Assembly: GCA_964549765.1 (NCBI GenBank)
Contig: CAZJWR010000006.1
Coordinates: 45,810-109,809 of the forward strand
DNA from: CAZJWR01 sp964549765
GTDB lineage: Bacteria > Zixibacteria > MSB-5A5 > GN15 > JAAZOE01
Direction of reading: 5' to 3'
DNA: 64,000 nt
The position numbers and the translations under genes were made by a program. Each line of letters opens with the position of its first letter. Positions within the stretch are counted from its first letter, which is position 1. Of the stretch, positions 45,683 to 52,002 are shown in pieces. The notes beneath the pieces are model-generated. The model was not told the DNA's origin. It ran no database searches and saw only the letters and a program-made list of their open reading frames with translations.

Positions 45683-46690
45683 TCAGATACGGTGCTGTTC
45701 GAGGATATCCTCGGCGAGTGGCGCAACGGAGACAATGTTGGATTCTTCATTGCGTGAATAGGTGATCGTCACTTCCTCGACGTGTTTCAAGTCGCAATAG
45801 CGGGCAGTGATCGCCGCCCCCAGGGCAATATTGGCTTCGCTGAGATCGCCTTTAAGGAGCGTCAGCGGCGATCCGCAATCTTTGGCCTCGAAAAGCCAAT
45901 CGCCGTTGGTGATATACCGTTCGATCTTATCGTTTTCTTCTTTGTTGCGTCCTACTATGAGTTTGGAACGGGTATCCAGCCGGAAATGTCGTCCGACTTT
46001 TAATAAATTCAGGTCGTTGAAGTCGACAATCTCCTGATGCGAGAACAAGTCGCGCAGCCGGCGCGAATAGCCAACGTCGGTCAGCAGGCAACCGGCAGCC
46101 GGATTGGGGTAATCTTCGAGGCCGAATTTGTCAGCCAATTCCATCTGTCGCCGACGAGAACGCCCGGAAATGCTTTCCAGCCGTTCGCGGTCGAGCAGGC
46201 CCGACAATTCCGGTTCGGTGGGGTTCATCAATTTGGCCGAGAGGGGGCGTACCAGTCGGCCTTTTAAACCGCTGTCGCGTTCGACGATATCGAGCTGTCG
46301 CCGGTGCTGGGACATCGGCCGCTGGCCGAGGACCTCTCCGGTGAAAACAAAGTCGGCGCCGGTTATTTCCATGAATTGCCTGGCTTCGGTCAACATCAGG
46401 ATGCGGCAGTCGATGCAGGGATTCATGTTCTTGCCGTGGCCGTATTTGGGGTTGCGGACGATATCCACGAATTTATATCCGAGGTGGACCATCTTGACGG
46501 CAAAGCCGAATTTTTCGGCGACAGCCGAGGGGTCGTGCGAACAGCTCGATTTATCGTTGATGTCGCACCCGAAATGGGTCATAAACATCAGGGCGGTTAC
46601 TTCAATATCCTGCTGCATGACCAATAATATGGCCAGGGCCGAATCGAGACCGCCGGAAAACAAGGCAATTGCGTGTCCGCGTTGACTCAT
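45683..46690 (-). CDS. PP-loop tRNA thiolation protein, ThiI/MnmA-like with NFACT-R-like tail
   Basis: 335 residues. N-terminal ATP-pyrophosphatase loop SGGLDSALA and the Cys motif NPCIDCR match tRNA 2-/4-thiouridine synthases of the ThiI-like 'tRNA(5-methylaminomethyl-2-thiouridylate)' group. A later Cys in NPAAGCLLTD is the likely second catalytic Cys. The C-terminal segment (LKVGRHFRLDTRSKLIVGRNKEENDKI) resembles the NFACT-R/DUF814 RNA-binding region. Probably modifies tRNA uridines. Ribosome site GAAGGAG. Confidence 0.78.
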   Translation of the reverse strand: MSQRGHAIALFSGGLDSALAILLVMQQDIEVTALMFMTHFGCDINDKSSCSHDPSAVAEKFGFAVKMVHLGYKFVDIVRNPKYGHGKNMNPCIDCRILMLTEARQFMEITGADFVFTGEVLGQRPMSQHRRQLDIVERDSGLKGRLVRPLSAKLMNPTEPELSGLLDRERLESISGRSRRRQMELADKFGLEDYPNPAAGCLLTDVGYSRRLRDLFSHQEIVDFNDLNLLKVGRHFRLDTRSKLIVGRNKEENDKIERYITNGDWLFEAKDCGSPLTLLKGDLSEANIALGAAITARYCDLKHVEEVTITYSRNEESNIVSVAPLAEDILEQHRI

Positions 46691-46768
46691 TTTTGTCGCT
46701 CCTTCACGTAAAACATAGTATATAACGGCGAACTGTCAACGGTTATTGGCGTGATAGTGAATTATGGC

Positions 46769-46797
46769 TTGACACTCAACGCTGACGGAAATAGTAT
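46769..46797 (+). promoter_or_regulatory. Promoter of the mla operon
   Basis: TTGACA (46769-46774), 17-nt spacer, TAGTAT (46792-46797), 28 nt before the mlaE start. Confidence 0.6.
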
Positions 46798-46825
46798 ATC
46801 AGCATTTAAGGCACGGGGTATTTTG

Positions 46826-47608
46826 ATGCCGGCGAACATATTCGGAAGTTTCAAGCGGTTTGTATACGAAATAGACCAGCTGACCCGTTTCAGCTTCAAG
46901 ATGATATTTTCTCTTTTCGGCCGTCCCATTTATGTTTCGGAAACGATGGAACAAATATATCTGGTCGGCATCGGCTCGCTGTTTCTGGTGACGCTGACGG
47001 GTATTTTCGCCGGGCAGGGGCTGGCCCTGCAGACATCCAACGAGATGGCCGAGATGGGGTCGAAATTCTATCTGGGGCGGATCATGACCATCGCTGTTAT
47101 CCGCGAACTGGGCCCGATTCTCACCGGCCTCATGGTCGCCGCCCGCGTGGCCGCCGGTATTACCGCCGAAATCGGCTCCATGAAATCCTCCAATCAGCTC
47201 GACGCCCTGACGGCGTTCGGCGTCGATCCCATCCGCAAGCTGGCCGCGCCGCGATTGATCGCGCTTTTTACCATGGTGCCGGTATTGACCATCGTCTGCG
47301 ACGTTATCGCCATCCTGGGCGGGTGGGTGATCGCCATTTTTGTCTCGCACATCACGTCGGCCATCTACTGGTCGGCGGTCAGGGACCGTCTCACCTTCGG
47401 GAATGTTTTCATGGGTTTGAGCAAACCGTTTGTGTTCGCTTTTGTCATCGCCTTCATATCCTGTTACAAGGGATTCACCACCAAGGGCGGTACCAAGGGC
47501 GTCGGCCGTTCGACCAATGAGTCGGTCATGTTTTGTTCGATCACGATTCTTATCGCCAATTATGTCATGACCAAAGCTGTTTGGGCGGTTATGCGGGGTT
47601 ACCTATGA
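46826..47608 (+). CDS. mlaE: MlaE-type lipid ABC transporter permease
   Basis: 260 residues with about five to six TM helices. MlaE hallmarks: the region after SETMEQIYLVGIGSLFLV, GRIMTIAVIRELGPILTGLMVAARVAAGITAEIGSMK, and a C-terminal FITTKGGTKGVGRSTNESV-like motif. Permease of a phospholipid transporter between inner and outer membranes. ATG at 46826 was chosen; the upstream frame overlaps the promoter. Overlaps mlaF by 4 bases. Confidence 0.93.
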   Translation: MPANIFGSFKRFVYEIDQLTRFSFKMIFSLFGRPIYVSETMEQIYLVGIGSLFLVTLTGIFAGQGLALQTSNEMAEMGSKFYLGRIMTIAVIRELGPILTGLMVAARVAAGITAEIGSMKSSNQLDALTAFGVDPIRKLAAPRLIALFTMVPVLTIVCDVIAILGGWVIAIFVSHITSAIYWSAVRDRLTFGNVFMGLSKPFVFAFVIAFISCYKGFTTKGGTKGVGRSTNESVMFCSITILIANYVMTKAVWAVMRGYL

Positions 47609-48372
47609 TCACTTTCAATAACGTGACATATGGGTATAACGACGCGGCCGTTCTCCATGATGTAAGTTTCGATATTCCCGGCGGCGAGAGCCGGGTGATC
47701 ATGGGGCCGTCGGGATCGGGCAAATCGACCATCCTGCGTCTGATACTGGGGCTGGACTGCCCCTGGTCGGGCTCGATACTGGTCGATGACAAAGACATTT
47801 GCAGCATGAGGTTCAAAGAGCTGCGGGAATTGCGAAAGCAGATCGGGATGGTTTTTCAGGACGGGGCGCTGTTCGATTCGATGACGGTCGGTGAAAACGT
47901 CGGGTATTATTTATTCGAAAATACCGACCGCCCCGATGAGGAAATCGAGAGCGAGGTGCGGCAGATGCTGGAGTTCGTCGATCTCGACCCGGATATCATC
48001 GATCGCCTGCCGGAGGAATTGTCCGGCGGCATGCGGCGGCGGGTGGCGGTGGCGCGGGCGCTGGTGTCGACCCGGCCCAAGATCATGCTGTTCGACGAAC
48101 CGACCACCGGGCTTGATCCCCAGGCCACGGAAAGCGTCTTGGAACTTATTATCAAACTTGTGACGGTGGAGAATATTTCGGTCATCGTGGTGACGCATCA
48201 GATAGCGGATGCGCTGAAGCTGAGCGACAAATTCATCGTTATACGCAACGGGATATTGGTATTCGATGGCAATATGGATCAATTGCGCGATTCGACCGTG
48301 CCAGATGTGATTGACTTTATGGCGCCTTTCAAGAATTCCGTCAACGAAGTGGTACAGAAAAAAATGGCCTAA
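47605..48372 (+). CDS. mlaF: MlaF-type ABC transporter ATPase
   Basis: 255 residues. Walker A MGPSGSGKST, Q-loop VFQDGALFDSMTV, signature LSGGMRRRVAVARAL, Walker B IMLFDEPTTGLD and H-loop VVTHQ. The GGMRRR signature and FDSMTV Q-loop region are typical of MlaF. Energises lipid transport with MlaE and MlaD. ATGA overlap with mlaE; 12 bp before mlaD. Confidence 0.94.
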   Translation: MITFNNVTYGYNDAAVLHDVSFDIPGGESRVIMGPSGSGKSTILRLILGLDCPWSGSILVDDKDICSMRFKELRELRKQIGMVFQDGALFDSMTVGENVGYYLFENTDRPDEEIESEVRQMLEFVDLDPDIIDRLPEELSGGMRRRVAVARALVSTRPKIMLFDEPTTGLDPQATESVLELIIKLVTVENISVIVVTHQIADALKLSDKFIVIRNGILVFDGNMDQLRDSTVPDVIDFMAPFKNSVNEVVQKKMA

Positions 48373-48384
48373 TGGGATGAAGAT

Positions 48385-49320
48385 ATGAAACGAACCGGGA
48401 AAATAAAATGGGGCAACATGTGGATCGGCATACTGGTAACATTCGCCATCGCCGCCGTGTTGTACAGTTCGTTCGGTGGCGGCGGGGTGTCGATCTTTGA
48501 ACCCAAGAATGTAGTAGTTGCTTATTTTCAGGACGTTAACGGATTGGCCAAGGGCGCATCAGTGCGTCTGGCGGGCGTGGAGGTGGGAACCGTCAAATCG
48601 GTCAAATTCGTCAATCTCGACGTGGCCCGCCGGCTTGAAGTGAAGCTGAGTGTCAAAGAATCGGTCTGGCCGTTGATTACCTCCGACTCGAAGGTGCAAC
48701 TGGGGACGCTGGGGCTTTTGGGTGACAAATACATCGAGATCTTTCCCGGGACGCCGGGTTTGCCCGTCGTCAAGCCGGGGACGGTGTTGCAGACAGTCCC
48801 GGAGGTCGGCCTTGATGCCCTGGTCCGAAAACCACCGGAAGTGACCAACTCCATCGATTCGATTCTTCTGAATCTGCGGGATATCACGACCCAAATCGCC
48901 CGCAATGAGGGCTCACTGGGCAAGCTGATATCCGATACCGGCCTCTATCAGAAACTGGTGGCGGCGCTCGACCGGACCACCGACGTGATGACGGAATTCA
49001 GCCGCAACCAGAAGACCATCATGGAAGAACTCGAAACGACACTGGATAACACGGCCGGGATCACCGGACGAATCGATCGCGGCGAGGGCAGTCTGGGCAA
49101 GCTTATTACCGACGATTCCCTGTATGACAACCTGAGCAGTTCGAGCCATCGACTTGACTCCATTCTGGCCATGATCGAAAACGGCGAGGGCTCGGCGGGA
49201 GCTTTGATAAATGACGCCCGGTTATACGAGGAAATCCGCGATCTCGTGACGCGCATGAACAATCTGGTGGCGGATATCGAGAAGAACCCGCATAAATATC
49301 TGAAATTTTCGATATTCTAA
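48385..49320 (+). CDS. mlaD: MlaD-type MCE-domain lipid-binding protein
   Basis: 311 residues. One N-terminal TM helix (about 12-30), an MCE domain (VVAYFQDVNGLAKGASVRLAGVEVGTVKSV ... LGLLGDKYIEI), then a long helical periplasmic tail with the repeated motif NEGSLGKLI / RGEGSLGKLITDDSLY / NGEGSAGALINDARLY. The repeated GSxGxLI tail may form a needle or channel. MlaA, MlaB and MlaC are not in the window. Part of the mlaEFD operon. Confidence 0.92.
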   Translation: MKRTGKIKWGNMWIGILVTFAIAAVLYSSFGGGGVSIFEPKNVVVAYFQDVNGLAKGASVRLAGVEVGTVKSVKFVNLDVARRLEVKLSVKESVWPLITSDSKVQLGTLGLLGDKYIEIFPGTPGLPVVKPGTVLQTVPEVGLDALVRKPPEVTNSIDSILLNLRDITTQIARNEGSLGKLISDTGLYQKLVAALDRTTDVMTEFSRNQKTIMEELETTLDNTAGITGRIDRGEGSLGKLITDDSLYDNLSSSSHRLDSILAMIENGEGSAGALINDARLYEEIRDLVTRMNNLVADIEKNPHKYLKFSIF

Positions 49321-49344
49321 TAGTGAACGGGCGGAGGGATCGCG

Positions 49345-49788
49345 GTGGTGGGGACGGATAAACGTCTGACAATCCCGGCGGCGTTCGCCGCATTGACCGT
49401 CGCACAGCTTATTCACAGCATTGAAGAAGTGTGGGCTGGCCTGTATACGTGGCTGCCCCGGGTCACCGGCTATCTGCGCGGCAAGTTTGATACCATTCCG
49501 CAACTCAGCGTTTCCCGGACGAGATTTGCGTTCGCGAATATCGTCGTCGTTGCGTTTATGGTGGCGGTCAGCATTCTGCTGTTTCGGCGGGTTTCCTGGG
49601 CGGTGCGTGTCGCCCGAGCCATAGCCTTCGTGGAAATACTGAACGGTATTGCGCATCCGGTCGCGATGATAATCATGCGACGCTATTTCCCGGGAGCGTT
49701 TTCCGCCATCGGGCTGATTATTTTCGGCGTGCTGTTTCTCCGCGCCGATTATATTGAGCGAGCTGGGTCACATTTGGATGAATCATAA
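49345..49788 (+). CDS. HXXEE-domain membrane protein
   Basis: 147 residues with about four TM helices. The HSIEE motif (LIHSIEEVWAGL) and a second His in NGIAHPVAM place it in the HXXEE family (conserved, function unknown). Two adjacent GTGs (49345, 49348) follow GGAGGG. 24 bp downstream of mlaD and 14 bp upstream of the ArsC-like gene, in one transcription unit. Confidence 0.8.
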   Translation: MVGTDKRLTIPAAFAALTVAQLIHSIEEVWAGLYTWLPRVTGYLRGKFDTIPQLSVSRTRFAFANIVVVAFMVAVSILLFRRVSWAVRVARAIAFVEILNGIAHPVAMIIMRRYFPGAFSAIGLIIFGVLFLRADYIERAGSHLDES

Positions 49789-49802
49789 CCCCGAGGTGCA
49801 TC

Positions 49803-50147
49803 ATGGCTTACGTGGATTGGTTCTATTCCCGGCCGGGTTGAAAGACGACGGCCCGAGCGCGGGAGTTTCTCGCCGCCAATAGCATCACCATCAAAAGTGA
49901 AGAAAGCACTCGAAATATCCGTTACGGAGAAAAGGAATCCGCGGTATTGTTGAAGGGGATTGCGCACCTGTATACGGCCAAGGGCAAGAAGGTCATCCGG
50001 GTCGATTTATCCGGTCGAAAGCCGGAGCAATCGACAGCAGCGATGCTGCTGGGGCCGTCGGGATATCTCCGGGCGCCGGCTATGCGCAAGGGAAGTACCT
50101 TCATGGTCGGTTTTGATGAAGAAACCTATCGAAAGTTGCTCCTATAA
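49803..50147 (+). CDS. ArsC-like (seleno)protein with in-frame TGA at the catalytic Cys position
   Basis: 114 residues if the TGA at 49839-49841 (codon 13) is read through. The frame is open for 101 codons beyond it and reads YSRPG-U-KTTARAREFLAAN. The rest looks like a thioredoxin-fold ArsC/Spx-type protein: VAKGKK-like YTAKGKKVIRVDLSGRKPEQ, then LLGPSGYLRAPAM and FMVGFDEETYRKLLL. The TGA replaces the N-terminal catalytic Cys of the family's CxxC, and the second Cys is Thr (UxxT). ATG at 49803 has GAGG 6 nt upstream. A SECIS-like hairpin follows. Likely redox enzyme. The alternative is a stop mutation or sequencing error; no sel genes are in the window. Confidence 0.7.
49849..49877 (+). promoter_or_regulatory. 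Candidate bacterial SECIS hairpin
   Basis: CGAG (49854-49857) pairs with CTCG (49869-49872) around an 11-nt apical loop CGCGGGAGTTT. A lower CGG/CCG stem (49849-49851 with 49873-49875) is separated by a 2-nt bulge. The loop begins 16 nt after the TGA and has G in its first two positions, as bacterial SECIS elements usually do. The stem is short, so support is moderate. Confidence 0.4.
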
Positions 50148-50918
50148 ATGAATGAATCTCCTATTGCGAAGGGCGGCGATCCGCCGGTAATCGATTTTGC
50201 GTGGGGCCGGCGCGGGGCAAAGCGGGCGGCGGGACGGGGCGATATTGTCGTCATCGTCGATGTGTTGAGTTTTTCCACGTCGGTGGCGTTGGCCGTTGAG
50301 CATGGCGCATATATATATCCCGGCCGGATGGATGACGATCCGGAAGAAATAGCTCGCCGAATCGGGGCGGAGGGGGCCGTCAAGCGACCGGATGTGCCCG
50401 AAAAGGGACGATTCTCCCTTTCACCGTTGACCTACCTTGATATTAAACCGGGAGAAAAAGTAGTCGTGGTGTCCCCCAATGGGGCCACCTGCAGCGATAT
50501 CGCGATGAATGTTTCGTATGTTTTTGCCGGAGCACTGGTGAATGCGGAAGCGGTGGGCAAAACCGTGTCGCGCCTGGTCAGTGAGCGGAACCTGAAAGCC
50601 ACCGTCATCGCCTGCGGCGAGCGAGAACGTGTTTCCGGAGGGGGAACGAAAATCCGCTGGGCGGTCGAGAGTTATCTGGGGGCGGGGGCGATTCTGTCCT
50701 ACATCGACGGGGGCAAATCGGCCGACGCCATAGTCTGCGAAGGCGCCTTCGTGCAGAGCCGGAGCCGGTTGCCCGAAATACTCCATGCCTGTCAGAGCGG
50801 GTGGGAATTGAGTTCTCGTGGCTTCGGTGGCGACGTCGATTATGCCGCTCAGTTGAATATTCTGGAATGTGCCCCGATATTGCGGGCCGGTCGATTCGAG
50901 AGTTACCGGTCGGAGTAA
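50148..50918 (+). CDS. comB: 2-phosphosulfolactate phosphatase family protein
   Basis: 256 residues. ComB motifs are present: IVVIVDVLSFSTSVALA near residue 37, VVVSPNGATCSDIAM, VIACGER and CEGAFVQ. ComB dephosphorylates 2-phosphosulfolactate (coenzyme M synthesis in archaea); bacterial homologues are common and their substrate is often unclear. No ComA or ComC partner is here. Starts directly after the TAA of the ArsC-like gene. Confidence 0.82.
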   Translation: MNESPIAKGGDPPVIDFAWGRRGAKRAAGRGDIVVIVDVLSFSTSVALAVEHGAYIYPGRMDDDPEEIARRIGAEGAVKRPDVPEKGRFSLSPLTYLDIKPGEKVVVVSPNGATCSDIAMNVSYVFAGALVNAEAVGKTVSRLVSERNLKATVIACGERERVSGGGTKIRWAVESYLGAGAILSYIDGGKSADAIVCEGAFVQSRSRLPEILHACQSGWELSSRGFGGDVDYAAQLNILECAPILRAGRFESYRSE

Positions 50919-51045
50919 TCATCATCCGCGTGGCAGACTTCCTTCCAAGTACCAGGAATTATTTTTCGGTTCAATCAGGCGAATAGGAAACAGATTCGGC
51001 CTGATGGTTGTTATAGTGAAAAATTCAGGAACAGGAGAGAACAAG

Positions 51046-51249
51046 ATGAAAAATAATACACATAGTGTCGAGCGGTTTATTCGGGTGATCGTAGGGCTGT
51101 TTGTATTATCGCTGATTTTTTGGGGCCCTAAGTCCCTTTGGGGATTACTGGGGCTGATACCGCTGCTCACGGGGTCGACCGGCTGGTGTCCATTATATAC
51201 TATTCTGGGAATATCTACCAAGGGGCATAAGGAACAAGTCAATCATTAG
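51046..51249 (+). CDS. Small DUF2892 inner-membrane protein
   Basis: 67 residues with two TM helices (VERFIRVIVGLFVLSLIFWG, then LLGLIPLLTGSTGWCPLYTILG). The GWCPLY turn is the hallmark of YgaP-C-terminal/DUF2892 proteins, often linked to rhodanese or sulfur metabolism. AGGAGA lies 8 nt before the ATG. Function unknown; last gene of the mla-comB run. Confidence 0.85.
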   Translation: MKNNTHSVERFIRVIVGLFVLSLIFWGPKSLWGLLGLIPLLTGSTGWCPLYTILGISTKGHKEQVNH

Positions 51250-51348
51250 TCATAAGTTCTCGTCATCTGGGGATCACCCTTCATCGACGAGCTTCATAAA
51301 ATGACCGGCGGGGCCGAAGGGCCTCGCCGAATCGCATCTACCGGATTT

Positions 51349-51606
51349 CTAGAAGGGATCCGAGCAACATCCAATCCATGTGCAATCGCATGGTGCGCCG
51401 GTGAAGACGTTCACCCCGCCGCATACTTGATAGTAGTACGGTTGCGAGGGATTCGCGCACAAGGGCCCCGTCTCAAAAGTACAGACGTTATAATCCGGTT
51501 GAGCCCGGCAGGTAAATATGATGGCATTGGCATTAACTGCCGTCAAACCGGCCGCAAAACCGAACGCCAGCGCGAATAGCACTGCATAAGTCGCCAGTTT
51601 TTTCAT
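51349..51606 (-). CDS. Small secreted Cys-rich protein
   Basis: 85 residues. Signal peptide about 1-28 (LATYAVLFALAFGFAAGLTAVNANA, cleavage before IIFT). The mature 57 residues have eight cysteines (VCTFETGPLC..., CGG, PCDCTWIGCC), so a disulfide-rich periplasmic or extracellular peptide. A very strong ribosome site (AAGGAGGTGA) shows it is real. No family recognised. Its promoter lies about 255 nt upstream, with a structured leader. Confidence 0.75.
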   Translation of the reverse strand: MKKLATYAVLFALAFGFAAGLTAVNANAIIFTCRAQPDYNVCTFETGPLCANPSQPYYYQVCGGVNVFTGAPCDCTWIGCCSDPF

Positions 51607-51804
51607 AAGTCACCTCCTTGTGAGTTTTGAAATGATGCCGAATTATCCGCATTGCGTCCAACACGCGTCCTACGATAACCGATGATCATCGGGTTGTAAC
51701 CTCAGCCCAAAAACTCAATGCCGCATGAGCAAAACGTCCCGATAGGAATAATCAAGACACCTGCCCCGAATCAGATGAATTTATGTTTGTCGAAAATGCC
51801 CGTT

Positions 51805-51849
51805 GTGCCGACCCATTATTGCCCGTCACCGGGTTCAGGTAATCGGCAC
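51805..51849 (-). other. Structured leader hairpin with GNRA-capped inner stem
   Basis: Perfect 7-bp outer stem GTGCCGA/TCGGCAC (51805-51811, 51843-51849). On the minus strand an inner stem CCCG-GTGA-CGGG (51822-51833) is closed by a GNRA tetraloop, with asymmetric internal loops between. It lies near the start of the predicted leader of the Cys-rich gene. Confidence 0.35.
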
Positions 51850-51874
51850 GATGCCTGCTCTTCACTACGCTGGA

Positions 51875-51903
51875 ATCATAATCGGTATTGTGAGTGAAGT
51901 CAA
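51875..51903 (-). promoter_or_regulatory. Promoter of the Cys-rich secreted protein gene
   Basis: On the minus strand TTGACT (51903-51898), 17-nt spacer, TATGAT (51880-51875). Confidence 0.6.
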
Positions 51904-52002
51904 TAGAATTTTGACCGCCTTCAGACGAATTTGAAAGGATGCTGAATACAGATTACGTCAAAACAATAGCAAAGAATGGATCGCGATAAGAGGGAATGCG
52001 AT

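Larger units (their letters stand above)
51607..52002. other. Intergenic region with long structured leader of the Cys-rich gene
   Basis: 396 bp between two minus-strand genes. It holds the minus-strand promoter at 51875-51903 and the hairpin at 51805-51849. The remainder shows no gene. Confidence 0.5.

Noticed and set aside
49839..49841. ArsC-like gene as a plain nonsense pseudogene
   Set aside because: The frame beyond the TGA is fully conserved-looking for 101 codons, and the TGA is exactly at the redox Cys. Kept as a selenoprotein candidate, with error still possible.
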